Origin: DASXHY01 sp036272195 | GTDB taxonomy: Bacteria > Verrucomicrobiota > Verrucomicrobiia > Limisphaerales > DASXHY01 | Assembly (NCBI GenBank): GCA_036272195.1 | Contig: DATAZE010000005.1 | Location: 16,078 to 80,077, forward strand | Reading direction: 5' to 3' | DNA length: 64,000 bases | In this document: in pieces, positions 25,727 to 34,368 of the stretch | How positions within the stretch are numbered: the first letter of the stretch is position 1 | Layout: every line of letters begins with the position of its first letter | Translations under genes and position numbers: made by a program | The notes under the pieces: model-generated | Seen by the model: only the letters and a program-made list of their open reading frames with translations | Told to the model about the DNA's origin: nothing | The model's database searches: none

Positions 25727-26389
25727 TTATCGTTTCAACAGCTCTCTCCGTACAATCTTCCCCCGCTCCATAATCAACGCCTCCTCACACAACGCCTGGA
25801 CCTCGTTCCAATCATGCGTCACATAAAGCATCGGCACATGAAATTCATCGCGGATGCGCGCGAGATACGGAATGATTTTCGATTTCAAAACGGTATCGAG
25901 GCTGGCCAACGGTTCATCCAGCAAAAGGATTTGCGGCGAGGCCAGGAGCGCGCGCGCCAGTGCGACCCGCTGCTTTTCTCCGCCGGAAAGATTCGTCACC
26001 GCGCGGCCCGCCAGCGAACCGATTTCTAAAACCGCAGTGACATGTTCGTAACTGAACAGCGCGTTTGGAGCGCCATTATTCTTGTAGCCGTATAATAAAT
26101 TTCGGTCGACTGACAGGTGCGGAAATAGCGCCAGGTCCTGCGGCACATAACCGATTTGACGATGACGCGTTGGGACATTGGTGGCCGAAGCTGTGTCGGT
26201 CAGAACGCGGTCGCCCAGCTTGACGAAAGCGGACTTGGGGCGTCGCAACCCGGCAATTAAATCGAGCAGCGAAGTCTTTCCGGCGCCGGACGGCCCGAAA
26301 ATCGCCGTGACCTGGCCCTGAATTTCGACCTCGATTTCGAGTGGAAAATCCGTAAGCGCCAGAAGAATCTTTTTGAGCTGCAAATTCAT
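25727..26389 (-). CDS. modC: Molybdate ABC transporter ATP-binding protein
   Basis: 220 residues from the ATG at 26389 (complement), which overlaps the modB stop. It has Walker A FGPSGAGKTSLLDLIAGL, Q-loop IGYVPQDLALFPHLSV, signature NLSGGEKQRVALARALL and Walker B ILLLDEPLASLD with H-loop LYVTHDWNE. It lacks the C-terminal TOBE/MOP molybdate-binding domain seen in many ModC proteins, as it ends about 40 residues after the H-loop. It energises molybdate uptake with ModA and ModB. Confidence 0.92.
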   Translation of the reverse strand: MNLQLKKILLALTDFPLEIEVEIQGQVTAIFGPSGAGKTSLLDLIAGLRRPKSAFVKLGDRVLTDTASATNVPTRHRQIGYVPQDLALFPHLSVDRNLLYGYKNNGAPNALFSYEHVTAVLEIGSLAGRAVTNLSGGEKQRVALARALLASPQILLLDEPLASLDTVLKSKIIPYLARIRDEFHVPMLYVTHDWNEVQALCEEALIMERGKIVRRELLKR

Positions 26390-27060
26390 TTGACGGTTTT
26401 CCTTCGCCGCATCAACAGCTCGCTGCTCCACACCGCAAGAAATGCCAGCACGACGGACATCCCCAGCAACCGGTAGCCGTGCGAATCCTCGCCGTTGTTG
26501 AAGGAGTGATAAATCTCCGTTGAGAGCGTGGCGGTCCGGCCCGAAATATATCCCGCCACCATGATGGTTGCGCCAAACTCGCCGAGCGCGCGGGCGAACG
26601 CCAGCAGCATCCCGCCGATGACGCCGTGCGCCGCCAGCGGCAGTGTGACGGTCGCGAATACCCGCGCATTGCTCGCGCCAAGTGTGCGGGCGATTTGTTC
26701 CAGTCGCGGGTTCACTTGCTCAAACGCAACGCGCGTCGAACGCACCAGCAGGGGAAACGACATCACCGCCAGCGCGATCAAAACGCCGCGCCAGGTAAAC
26801 GCAATGTCGAGGTCGAAATGCCGGTAAAAAAAACCGCCCACCGCGCCGCGTTCGCCGAGGACCTTGAGCAAGATCAGTCCCGTCGCCACCGGCGGCATCA
26901 CGAGCGGCAATGAAACAACTGTTTCAACGATCGATTTGCCCGGCCAATCACGTCGCGCGAGCAGCCAGGCAGTTGCGAGGCCGAACGGAAGAATTAGAAT
27001 CGTGCTGAGGGCCGATACCCAGGCAGTGAACCAAAGAAGTTGCCACTCTTCACCAGTCAT
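26386..27060 (-). CDS. modB: Molybdate ABC transporter permease
   Basis: 224 residues from the ATG at 27060 (complement); a start at 27099 would add a non-conserved PTRHPYPGG stretch. It has five or six membrane helices (LWFTAWVSALSTILILPFGL, VETVVSLPLVMPPVATGLIL, LAAHGVIGGMLLAFARALGE) and the EAA-like loop ARALGEFGATIMVAG that contacts ModC. It is preceded by modA with 75 bases between and overlaps modC by four bases. Confidence 0.92.
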   Translation of the reverse strand: MTGEEWQLLWFTAWVSALSTILILPFGLATAWLLARRDWPGKSIVETVVSLPLVMPPVATGLILLKVLGERGAVGGFFYRHFDLDIAFTWRGVLIALAVMSFPLLVRSTRVAFEQVNPRLEQIARTLGASNARVFATVTLPLAAHGVIGGMLLAFARALGEFGATIMVAGYISGRTATLSTEIYHSFNNGEDSHGYRLLGMSVVLAFLAVWSSELLMRRRKTVK

Positions 27061-27135
27061 GGAGAGCTGGCCTCCGGGGTAGGGGTGGCGCGTTGGCACC
27101 GTCCGCGCCGCGTCCAGCGGCGCAACCCTCCTGCC

Positions 27136-27954
27136 TCACCGCAGCACGATGAATCCATATCGCTCAAAAATCTTTGCGGCGTCATCCGAATTGAGATAGT
27201 CCACAAATTTTTTGGCGGATTCAACCTGCTTCGAGTCTTTCAGCACGGCCATCGGATAGGAAATCTTCGGGCCGCTCGCCGCAGGAATTTCACAGGCCAA
27301 TTTGACCTTCTTCGATATGGCCGCGTCGGTTTTGAATACCATCCCGACTTCGATATTGCCCGATTCGACCGCCGCGAGCGCGGCGCGGACATTATCGACG
27401 GGCACCACTTTTGGTTCGATCGCCGGCCACAATTTTTCCTTCTCCAGAAACGCCTTTGAATAGACCCCCGCCGGCACGGCTTTCGGGTCCGCGAGCGCAA
27501 TGCGCCTGACCTTCGCTCCTGCGAGATCGGCGGGTGACGTGATTTTGAGGTCTGTGTCCGCCGCGGTCACAATAACGAGTGAATTCGAGAGACGGCTCTT
27601 GCGCGTTTCCTTCAGGATGAGGCCCTTCGCCGCGAGGGCGTCCATTTTTGCCTCGTCCGCGGAGAAAAAAACATCCACCGGCGCGCCTTCTTCGATTTGC
27701 CGCTCGAGCATACTCGATGCGCCGAAATTGAATGCGACTTTATCGGCATTTTGTTTTTCGTAAGCTGCTCCGAGTTCTTTCAACGCATCGGTCAAACTGG
27801 CCGCGGCGGAAACCGTGATTTCAGTTGCTCGAAGGTTTGCGCCGATAAAGAAAGTAAAAATCAGCCCGAAAAAGAACAGTTTGTGGGCGAGGGATTTTGG
27901 AATTGCCGGGATTTTCACGAACAGGATTGCAACAAAACCGTCATCCTCTGTCAA
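27136..27954 (-). CDS. modA: Molybdate-binding periplasmic protein
   Basis: Solute receptor of the molybdate transporter, 272 residues from the first possible start. The GTG at 27918 (complement) gives a more normal signal peptide (KIPAIPKSLAHKLFFFGLIF, then FTFFIGANLRAT). Mature features are VSAAASLTDALKELGAAY, FNFGASSMLERQIEEGAPVD and VFFSADEAKMDAL with ligand-contact Ser residues, and YPMAVLKDSK. It is first of modA-modB-modC and divergent from the small gene at 28023. No ModE box recognised. Confidence 0.92.
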   Translation of the reverse strand: MTEDDGFVAILFVKIPAIPKSLAHKLFFFGLIFTFFIGANLRATEITVSAAASLTDALKELGAAYEKQNADKVAFNFGASSMLERQIEEGAPVDVFFSADEAKMDALAAKGLILKETRKSRLSNSLVIVTAADTDLKITSPADLAGAKVRRIALADPKAVPAGVYSKAFLEKEKLWPAIEPKVVPVDNVRAALAAVESGNIEVGMVFKTDAAISKKVKLACEIPAASGPKISYPMAVLKDSKQVESAKKFVDYLNSDDAAKIFERYGFIVLR

Positions 27955-28022
27955 ATATAACGACGGACGGCCGACTGGCGACCTGCCTTGACCCGCTTTG
28001 CAGCTGGCCGTACCCTGTCGCT

Positions 28023-28289
28023 ATGGCCGATGCCAAAAATAAGAAGTCGCGGCGCAAAGCGATCCTGCTCGGGGTCGGTTTGGATTCCGATGGCCACAAA
28101 CGCGTGACCACGGGGTCAAATTTTGCCCTGGTTGGCGGCACGCAGGAAACTCACGAAGTCATGACCGAGAAGGTCATCAAGATTAACGAAAAGCTCGCCG
28201 CCAAAGGCAAGCAATTGGAAAACGTCAGCCGCGAAGAATTTGACGACATCGCGGATTCAGTCGGGTTGCGCCGGCCGGATGGGCAGTGA
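28023..28289 (+). CDS. Small hypothetical protein (88 residues)
   Basis: Starts MADAKNKKSRRKAILLGVGL; the C-terminal half is helical and charged (VMTEKVIKINEKLAAKGKQL). The middle has LDSDGHKRVTTGSNFALVGG. There is no membrane segment, and the family is not recognised. The ATG at 28023 was preferred because the upstream extension has no conserved look. It lies alone between modA (divergent) and the complex I operon. Confidence 0.6.
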   Translation: MADAKNKKSRRKAILLGVGLDSDGHKRVTTGSNFALVGGTQETHEVMTEKVIKINEKLAAKGKQLENVSREEFDDIADSVGLRRPDGQ

Positions 28290-28368
28290 CGTCGTAATGC
28301 TCGCGCTCCCGTGCGGAATGTCCGGTCAATCGCTTATTGGTTTACTCTCCACAAATCTTGCCCATTCC

Positions 28369-28397
28369 TTGACTCGCAGTTTTCCGCTTGGTACGGT
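28369..28397 (+). promoter_or_regulatory. Candidate sigma-70-type promoter for the nuo operon
   Basis: TTGACT (28369-28374), 17 bases, then TACGGT (28392-28397), about 30 bases upstream of the nuoA ATG. The -35 is strong and the -10 is weak. It is the best match in the 139-base gap. Confidence 0.4.
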
Positions 28398-28428
28398 TCA
28401 CGGGTGACGCATTTGCAACGCTGATTGT

Positions 28429-28806
28429 ATGTCTGCTGATCACGGCTCTTATTTGCCCGTTATCATCCTGCTGCTCGCCGCCGTGGGATTCGCGCTGACG
28501 CCGCTGGCACTCGCGTGGCTCTGGGCAAAAAAGTTTTCGCCTCAAAAACCCGGCAAGGACAAAAACGCCACCTACGAATGCGGCTTGGAATCCAAAGGCG
28601 ACGCGTGGATCCAGTTCTGCTCCGAGTATTACCTCTACGGGATTATTTTCCTGATCTTCGATGTGGAAACAATTTTTCTGTTGCCGTTTGCGGTGGCATT
28701 CACCGGCCTGAACGCGATGGCCTTCATTGAAATGATGATTTTTGTCTTCATGCTCGTCGCGGGCCTGGTCTGGGCCTGGCGGAAGGGCGTGTTGACCTGG
28801 AGATAA
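28429..28806 (+). CDS. nuoA: NADH-quinone oxidoreductase subunit A
   Basis: Complex I membrane subunit at the junction with the peripheral arm. 125 residues with three helices (VIILLLAAVGFALTPLALAW, YYLYGIIFLIFDVETIFLLP, FIEMMIFVFMLVAGLVWAWR). The conserved loop YECGLESKGDAWIQF and FLIFDVETIFLLP are diagnostic. First gene of the nuo operon; nuoB follows after about 50 bases holding a small gcaggtggcctgc palindrome. Confidence 0.95.
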   Translation: MSADHGSYLPVIILLLAAVGFALTPLALAWLWAKKFSPQKPGKDKNATYECGLESKGDAWIQFCSEYYLYGIIFLIFDVETIFLLPFAVAFTGLNAMAFIEMMIFVFMLVAGLVWAWRKGVLTWR

Positions 28807-28856
28807 CGCAGGGCAGGTGGCCTGCCTGTCTCGGTATTACGGAAGCGAGAAATTGA

Positions 28857-29465
28857 ATGGACGAAGGACTGAGAAGCGAATTGCAGAAGCAGGGCGTTTT
28901 TACGACCACGCTGGAAGACCTCTATAATTGGGGCCGCAAAAACTCCGTCTGGCCGCTCGGCTTCGGTCTGGCGTGCTGCGCCATAGAAATGATCGCCGCC
29001 TCCATGTCCCGCTGGGACCTGGCGCGGTTCGGCGCGGAAGTTTTTCGGCCATCACCGCGGCAGGCTGACCTCATGATTGTCGCCGGCACCGTCACCAAAA
29101 AAATGGCCCCGCAGGTCGTGCGGCTTTACAACCAGATGCCCGAGCCGAAATACGTGATCGCCATGGGCGCCTGCGCGATTTCAGGCGGCCCGTTCAAGCA
29201 GGGTTACAACGTCCTCAAGGGCATTGACCGGTATATTCCGGTGGATGTCCACATCCCCGGCTGCCCACCGCGCCCCGAAGCATTGCTGCACGCGTTCATG
29301 ACGCTGCAGGAAAAAATCGATCAACAACAACTCACTGGCGCGAATCGCCCGCGCCATCTAAACGCGGACAAGCCCAGTGAATTTCCCGTCCCGGAATTTG
29401 GCGAACACGACCTGCAGCCGCCGAATAATCCGGCGGTGTGGAAGGCGCCCAAGCTGACGCGATAA
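28857..29465 (+). CDS. nuoB: NADH-quinone oxidoreductase subunit B
   Basis: Carries iron-sulphur cluster N2, the last electron carrier before quinone. 202 residues. The adjacent Cys pair is in GLACCAIEMIAA; other ligands are in MGACAISGGPF and VHIPGCPPRPEALL. The C-terminal ~35 residues (HLNADKPSEFPVPEFGEHDL) extend beyond the usual core. Its stop is 14 bases before the nuoC GTG. Confidence 0.96.
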   Translation: MDEGLRSELQKQGVFTTTLEDLYNWGRKNSVWPLGFGLACCAIEMIAASMSRWDLARFGAEVFRPSPRQADLMIVAGTVTKKMAPQVVRLYNQMPEPKYVIAMGACAISGGPFKQGYNVLKGIDRYIPVDVHIPGCPPRPEALLHAFMTLQEKIDQQQLTGANRPRHLNADKPSEFPVPEFGEHDLQPPNNPAVWKAPKLTR

Positions 29466-29479
29466 GGCTGAAATTTAAC

Positions 29480-30115
29480 GTGCTCTCTCTCGAATCCATA
29501 AAAAGCCAAATTGAGCAGGCGATTCCCGGCGCGAAACTGGAAATCGTGAAGAACGACGCGCCGTCCGCGCAGCATTCCTTGCTGGTGGACAACGCAAGCG
29601 CGCTGGCAGTTGCAAAATTTCTTCGCGACGACCCGGCCCTTTGTTTCGATTACGCCTCCAACGTCACCGGCGTCGATTGGCCGGAGGCGGAATTAAGCGA
29701 GAAAATTAAAGTTAAGAAAGTGGTCGATGGCGTCGAAAAAGAAGTCGAGGAAGTGAAGAAAACGCTGCGCCCCGGCTATCTCGAAACCGTCTATCATCTT
29801 TACTCGATGGAACTCAAGCAGGGCCCGGTCATCCTGCGGTTGCGCACGGAAAACCGGACCGACAAGGCCCATCTGCCGTCGCTCACGCCAGTTTGGCGCG
29901 GCGCGGAATTCCAGGAGCGCGAGATTTTTGACTTGTACGGAATCGTGTTTGACGGCCATCCCGATTTGCGCCGCATTTTGATGTGGGAAGGATTCAAGGA
30001 TTTTCCGATGCGCAAGGATTACGTCGAGCCGGACGATTACGAATACGAGCCGACGCCGCACGACGAAGTTCACGACAAAGCGAAGCAACATTATCCAGCA
30101 GAGGCTAAGGGATGA
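29480..30115 (+). CDS. nuoC: NADH-quinone oxidoreductase subunit C
   Basis: 30-kDa-type peripheral-arm subunit, 211 residues from the GTG at 29480; the ATG further upstream overlaps nuoB and was not used. It has the signature EREIFDLYGIVFDGHPDLRR and LMWEGFKDFPMRKDY. A charged insert (KIKVKKVVDGVEKEVEEVKK) sits between the two halves of the domain. The stop overlaps the nuoD ATG (ATGA at 30112). Confidence 0.94.
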   Translation: MLSLESIKSQIEQAIPGAKLEIVKNDAPSAQHSLLVDNASALAVAKFLRDDPALCFDYASNVTGVDWPEAELSEKIKVKKVVDGVEKEVEEVKKTLRPGYLETVYHLYSMELKQGPVILRLRTENRTDKAHLPSLTPVWRGAEFQEREIFDLYGIVFDGHPDLRRILMWEGFKDFPMRKDYVEPDDYEYEPTPHDEVHDKAKQHYPAEAKG

Positions 30116-31326
30116 GCGCGCCAATTGTTGAACACGGTTTGTCGGGCGCGCAAATTCCCCCCCCGGACGGCGCCGGTGAGCCTAACTACACCATTCGCCC
30201 CAAGCTCAGCGACAGCGGCATCGCCGAGGGCGAATTGCTCGAGGTTTCCATGGGCCCGCAGCACCCGTCCACGCACGGCGTGTTTCGCATGGACATCGTG
30301 CTCGATGGCGAGCGCGTTGTTAAACTTAAACCCGTTTTCGGTTACCTGCATCGCAACCACGAAAAAATCGGTGAGGGCACGACCTATCTCGGTTCGATGC
30401 CTTATACCGACCGGCTCGATTATTTTTGTTCGATGACGAACAATTGGGCTTACGCGCTCGCCGTCGAAAAACTCGCCGGGCTGCAAGTGCCGGAGCGTGC
30501 GGAATATTTGCGCCTGATCCTCGCCGAACTGACGCGCCTGCAAAATCACGCCTCACTCTGCGGTTTTCTCCTTCAGGACATGGGCGCCATGGGCACGCCG
30601 CTCATGTATGCCTTCCGCGAGCGCGAGCACATCCTGGACTTGTTTGAGGCCATCAGCGGCGCGCGGATGATGTGCAATTTCATGCGCTTCGGCGGCTGCC
30701 GCTGCGATGCCCCGGCTGGCTGGCTCGAGCAAGTGCAGAAAGTCGTGGACGAATTTCCTGCGTTTCTCGACGAGTTCGAAACCCTCCTGAACGAAAACGA
30801 AATCCTGATGGCGCGCACGCAGGGCGTCGGCATCCTGCCGCGCGATTTGGTCGTGAACGCCAGCATCACCGGTCCGCTGTTGCGGGCGGTGGGCGTCAAT
30901 TACGACATTCGCAAAGTCGACAAATATGGGATTTACGATCGCTTCCAATTCCGCGTTCCGCTGGGCGCGCGCGGCGATGTTTACGATCGTTACATGATGC
31001 GCGTGCTGGAAATGCGCGAGTCAGTGGGAATTTTGCAACAGGCCCTTAAGTCAGTTCCCGGTGGTCCGATCGTGGATCCAAAGGCCAAGCTTCGCGGCTT
31101 TCGTCCCAAACCCGGTGAGGCCTACGGTCGCATCGAAGGGCCCAAGGGCGAACTCGGTTTTTATCTCATTAGCGACGGTTCACCGAATCCGTATCGCTAT
31201 CGTGTGCGCCCGCCGAGTTTCATCAACCTCACCGTGCTCGAAGACATGTGCCTCGGCCATAATGTGGCGGATGTAGTCATTATTCTCGGAAGTGTGGATA
31301 TTGTGCTGGGAGAGGTGGATCGATGA
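30112..31326 (+). CDS. nuoD: NADH-quinone oxidoreductase subunit D
   Basis: 49-kDa subunit forming the quinone site with NuoB. 404 residues. It has GPQHPSTHGVFRMDIVLDGE, GYLHRNHEKIGEG, YTDRLDYFCSMTNNWAYALA, and the C-terminal GPKGELGFYLISDGSPNPYR and VLGEVDR ending typical of the family. The N-terminal 35 residues (GAQIPPPDGAGEPNY) are an extra extension. It is a separate gene, not the NuoCD fusion seen in E. coli. Confidence 0.96.
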   Translation: MSAPIVEHGLSGAQIPPPDGAGEPNYTIRPKLSDSGIAEGELLEVSMGPQHPSTHGVFRMDIVLDGERVVKLKPVFGYLHRNHEKIGEGTTYLGSMPYTDRLDYFCSMTNNWAYALAVEKLAGLQVPERAEYLRLILAELTRLQNHASLCGFLLQDMGAMGTPLMYAFREREHILDLFEAISGARMMCNFMRFGGCRCDAPAGWLEQVQKVVDEFPAFLDEFETLLNENEILMARTQGVGILPRDLVVNASITGPLLRAVGVNYDIRKVDKYGIYDRFQFRVPLGARGDVYDRYMMRVLEMRESVGILQQALKSVPGGPIVDPKAKLRGFRPKPGEAYGRIEGPKGELGFYLISDGSPNPYRYRVRPPSFINLTVLEDMCLGHNVADVVIILGSVDIVLGEVDR

Positions 31327-31456
31327 AAAATTCCAAATTCCAAATTCCAAATTCCGACAAAGCTTCACGCTCCAATCTCCAAAATGGAGCTTGTGGTTTT
31401 GAAGGTTGGAGTTTGCAATTTTTCTGGAGCTTGGAACTTGGGATTTGGAATTTTAT
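31327..31456. repeat. Inverted 'aattccaaattcc' / 'ggaatttggaa' spacer between nuoD and nuoI
   Basis: Directly after the nuoD stop: attccaaattccaaattcc at 31330-31355, then cacgctccaatctcc, and on the far side gaaggttggagtttgc and ctggagcttggaacttggga ending ggaatttt at ~31455. It can fold into a long hairpin and ends four bases before the nuoI ATG. Confidence 0.8.
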
Positions 31457-31459
31457 ACC

Positions 31460-32086
31460 ATGTTAGGCGAAGGCATCATCAAAGGCATGGCGGTCACCGC
31501 CAAGAATTTCCTGGGCAGTTACGTGTCCGAGAAACGGTTGACCACCATCCAGTATCCGGAAGAACGCCAGGTATTGTCCGAAGCGGTGCGGCAATTCCCA
31601 TTTTTGGTTTTTGACGGAAACGACCCGATGGCCGGTCTGCGTTGCGTAGCCTGTCAGATTTGTGAAAAGGAATGTCCGCCCAAGTGCATTTACATTGAGA
31701 AGAGCAAAGATAAGAAACCGGATTACATCGGCAAACCGCAAATTTATCCGGCCACGTTCGACATCGACCTGTCGGTTTGCATGAGCTGCCAGATTTGCGT
31801 CGAAGTCTGCCCATTTGACGCCATCAAAATGGACACAGATTTTGAATTGAGCACTAGCGACCGTTTCAACGGATTATTGGTGAACAAACATCAGTTGGCG
31901 AAATCCAACGGCCACTATCATAAAATTCATCCCACGGAAGCGGACGAAGTGGATGGCCGCCTGGCGGAAGAAAAAGCGAAAGCGGAAGCCAAGGCAAAAG
32001 CCGATGCCGAAGCGAAAGCCAAGGCCGCCGCTGAAGCGAAGACCAAAGCCGCCGCGGCGCTAGCGGCTCCCGCTCCCGCGAAATGA
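31460..32086 (+). CDS. nuoI: NADH-quinone oxidoreductase subunit I, with Ala/Lys-rich tail
   Basis: Two-[4Fe-4S] ferredoxin-like subunit of the peripheral arm. 208 residues from the ATG at 31460. The cluster motifs are CVACQICEKECPP (about residues 60-72) and CMSCQICVEVCPF (about 104-116), both CxxCxxCxxxCP. The core ends around residue 165. It is followed by ~43 residues of near-repeating Ala-Lys-Glu sequence (KAEAKAKADAEAKAKAAAEA) and APAPAK, probably a long single helix or disordered tail not needed for cluster binding. It precedes nuoH here, an order that differs from E. coli. Confidence 0.94.
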   Translation: MLGEGIIKGMAVTAKNFLGSYVSEKRLTTIQYPEERQVLSEAVRQFPFLVFDGNDPMAGLRCVACQICEKECPPKCIYIEKSKDKKPDYIGKPQIYPATFDIDLSVCMSCQICVEVCPFDAIKMDTDFELSTSDRFNGLLVNKHQLAKSNGHYHKIHPTEADEVDGRLAEEKAKAEAKAKADAEAKAKAAAEAKTKAAAALAAPAPAK

Positions 32087-32129
32087 ATTGCAATTGCAAA
32101 ATCAGACTGGAAGCCTAACGGACTTTTAA

Positions 32130-33308
32130 ATGGCCGACTCACTCGACCAAATATTTGTAACGCTGAATCACCTGCTGACCGGGCTCGTGCCCGCCGTTTG
32201 GCAGCCGGTGATGTCGGCGGTGATTTCCATCGCCGGAATCATCGGGGTTTTCGCTTCTCTGTTTGCCGTCACAACCGTGCTCGAACGCAAAGGCCTCGGG
32301 CGCATTCAAAATCGTTACGGCCCAAATCGCGTCGGTCCGTTCGGCTTCCTGCAACCGGCCGCTGACGGAATCAAGGCGTTGATCAAGGAAGACGTGGTGC
32401 CTCGTGCCGCGGACAAAATTGTGCATTTCTTCGCCCCGCTGGCGACCGTGGTTCCGGCCTTCCTCGTATTCGCAGTCCTGCCGATTGGGCGCAACATGGT
32501 GCTGGTGGATTACGATGCGGGCCTGCTGTTTTTCTTCGCCGTCGGCGCAGCCACGGAGCTTTCCGTATTCATGGCCGGGTGGTCCAGCCGCAACAAATAT
32601 TCACTGCTCGGCGCGATGCGCGCGATTGCGCAAATGGTTTCCTACGAAATCCCCCTCATTCTCTCCTCTGTGACAGTCATCATGATCGTCGGTTCGCTGT
32701 CGTTGCCGACCATTGTGGACGCACAGGCCGGTTTTCACGCTTGCGGATTGGCCAACTGGTTTGTGTTCACGCCGTGGGGCTTTGCCGGTTTTGTTTTGTT
32801 CATGATTGCCGCCACGGCGGAAACGAACCGTTCACCGTTCGATTTGCCGGAAGGCGAATCGGAAATCATCGCGGGCTATTACATCGAATATTCCGGGTTT
32901 AAATTTGCGCTGTTTTTTCTGGGCGAATATATGGGCCTGTTCGCCATCAGCGGCCTGGGCATTACGTTGTTTCTCGGCGGCTGGCATGCGCCATTCGAGT
33001 TTTTGGAAGTGCTGCCCTCCTGGCTATGGTTCTTCATCAAGCTGCTTGCGCTGATCGCCGGATTCATCTGGATTCGCGGCACACTGCCGCGCCTGCGAAT
33101 GGACCAACTCATGAATTTCGCGTGGAAATTCATGCTGCCAATGGCGCTGATCAACATCATTTCCGCCGCCGTCTGGCACTTCATGCCACCGGGATACGAA
33201 CGCTGGCTCGTCGGCGCGGCACTGGTTGTCGGCCCTTACGTGCTGCTCGGCCGGGGTTTGATCGAACACAGGAAATTGGAAAAGCGCACCTATCAGTACG
33301 CGGAATAA
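32130..33308 (+). CDS. nuoH: NADH-quinone oxidoreductase subunit H
   Basis: Membrane subunit forming the quinone chamber, 392 residues with about eight helices. Hallmarks are LERKGLGRIQNRYGPNRVG and FLQPAADGIKALIKED, followed by AETNRSPFDLPEGESEIIAG and GFKFALFFLGEYM. The stop TAA overlaps the nuoJ ATG by one base (33308). Confidence 0.96.
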   Translation: MADSLDQIFVTLNHLLTGLVPAVWQPVMSAVISIAGIIGVFASLFAVTTVLERKGLGRIQNRYGPNRVGPFGFLQPAADGIKALIKEDVVPRAADKIVHFFAPLATVVPAFLVFAVLPIGRNMVLVDYDAGLLFFFAVGAATELSVFMAGWSSRNKYSLLGAMRAIAQMVSYEIPLILSSVTVIMIVGSLSLPTIVDAQAGFHACGLANWFVFTPWGFAGFVLFMIAATAETNRSPFDLPEGESEIIAGYYIEYSGFKFALFFLGEYMGLFAISGLGITLFLGGWHAPFEFLEVLPSWLWFFIKLLALIAGFIWIRGTLPRLRMDQLMNFAWKFMLPMALINIISAAVWHFMPPGYERWLVGAALVVGPYVLLGRGLIEHRKLEKRTYQYAE

Positions 33309-33802
33309 TGAACATTGTTTTCGCCATCATTGCGATTGTGACCATTGCTGCCGGTGTCGCGGCGATGAGCCTCCGCAATCTGGTCCACTGCGCGCTGGCA
33401 TTGACGGTCGCCTTCGCCGGGCTGGCCGCGGCGTATTTGCAATTGGGCGCGCAATTCGTCGGCTTCACGCAGTTGCTCGTGTACGTGGGCGCCGTCGCCA
33501 TCTTGATCGTGTTCGCGATTTTGTTGACGCGCGGCAGCGAACCTCCGCAACAGCCCGTTCTGTCCTCCGGTTGGCTGACGGGCATCGTGGTCACCGTCGC
33601 CGTGCTCGGCGTCCTGGTGTATGCGATTGCGAAAAGCTCGGTTATCCAAAGCGCGGCTCCGGCACAACCCGAAGTTACCGTTCGTCAAATTGGTGATGCA
33701 TTGATGAACAAATTTGTTTTGCCGCTCGAAGTCGTCGGACTGCTGCTCACCGCGGCACTGATCGGCGCAGTGATCATCGCAATGAAAGAGGAGAAGAAAT
33801 GA
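33308..33802 (+). CDS. nuoJ: NADH-quinone oxidoreductase subunit J
   Basis: Membrane-arm subunit, 164 residues with five helices. The start at 33308 is chosen because it overlaps the nuoH stop and begins with a helix (IVFAIIAIVTIAAGVAAMSL). It has the conserved GLAAAYLQLGAQFVGFTQLL and VYVGAVAILIVFAILLT, the TM3 region with the pi-bulge in other species. The C-terminal helix is PLEVVGLLLTAALIGAVIIA. A repeat spacer follows before nuoK. Confidence 0.93.
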   Translation: MNIVFAIIAIVTIAAGVAAMSLRNLVHCALALTVAFAGLAAAYLQLGAQFVGFTQLLVYVGAVAILIVFAILLTRGSEPPQQPVLSSGWLTGIVVTVAVLGVLVYAIAKSSVIQSAAPAQPEVTVRQIGDALMNKFVLPLEVVGLLLTAALIGAVIIAMKEEKK

Positions 33803-33810
33803 CGCACCAA

Positions 33811-33920
33811 CCTTCAACTTTCAACCTCCAGAGAAACTCCCTGCTTCATGCCTCAAGGACGTTATTGCTGGGAGCCCTTGGAACTTGGAACTTGGAACTT
33901 GGAACTTGGAGGTGGTTTCT
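33811..33920. repeat. 'ggaacttggaactt' spacer between nuoJ and nuoK, with possible Shine-Dalgarno
   Basis: ccttcaactttcaacctcca at the left faces tggaggtggtttctct at the right; tandem ggaactt units occur at ~33880-33906. The right end carries GGAGG (33908-33912) 11 bases before the nuoK ATG, so the repeat may supply its ribosome binding site. Open reading through the tract gives MELGTWNLEV, which is repeat and not gene. Confidence 0.75.
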
Positions 33921-33923
33921 CTC

Positions 33924-34235
33924 ATGACCCCGCTCGCCGCCTATCTCACCCTCAGCGCCTTTCTGTTCGCCATCGGCCTCGCCGGCGCGCTCACGCGCCG
34001 CAACGCCATTATCATCCTCATCGGCATCGAACTCATGCTGAACGCCGCGAACCTGAATTTTATCGCGTTCTGGCGGTTCAGCGAACACCCGGAAGCCCTC
34101 ACCGGAATCATGTTCGTCATTTTTTCAATTGGTGTGGCCGCCGCCGAAGCTGCCGTGGGCCTCGCGCTCATCATTGCGATTTATCGCCACTACAAAACCA
34201 CAAACGTGGACGAAGTGAATTCGTTAAAGGGATGA
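33924..34235 (+). CDS. nuoK: NADH-quinone oxidoreductase subunit K
   Basis: Small antiporter-like (MrpC-like) membrane-arm subunit, 103 residues, three helices. The ATG at 33924 gives MTPLAAYLTLSAFLFAIGLA. Conserved RRNAIIILIGIELMLNAANL carries the essential Glu; a second Glu is in AAAEAAVGLALIIAIYRHYK. It is the last gene before a repeat/transposase insertion of about 700 bases that splits nuoK from nuoL. Confidence 0.95.
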   Translation: MTPLAAYLTLSAFLFAIGLAGALTRRNAIIILIGIELMLNAANLNFIAFWRFSEHPEALTGIMFVIFSIGVAAAEAAVGLALIIAIYRHYKTTNVDEVNSLKG

Positions 34236-34280
34236 AAATGAATCGATTTCTAATGAGCCTTGATTGGTCATTTTTTTCAG

Positions 34281-34368
34281 GCGCGGAGCGCCGACAGAAG
34301 GTAGCCCACGGCGCAAGCCGTGGGACCGGAGTGCAAAAAGCCCCAAGCCCCGGAGGGGCGAAAGAATA
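34281..34368 (+). repeat. REP-like element, left copy flanking the transposase
   Basis: Order of parts: gcgcggagcgccgacagaag, the stem gtagcccacggcgcaagccg + tggga, a spacer, then agccccggaggggcgaaaga directly before the ATG at 34369. This part order recurs at 50683, 57317 and 57806. Confidence 0.8.

Noticed and set aside
33885..33923. Upstream extension of nuoK reading MELGTWNLEVVSL
   Set aside because: The extension is translated 'ggaacttggaactt' repeat; the ATG at 33924 begins the conserved membrane helix.
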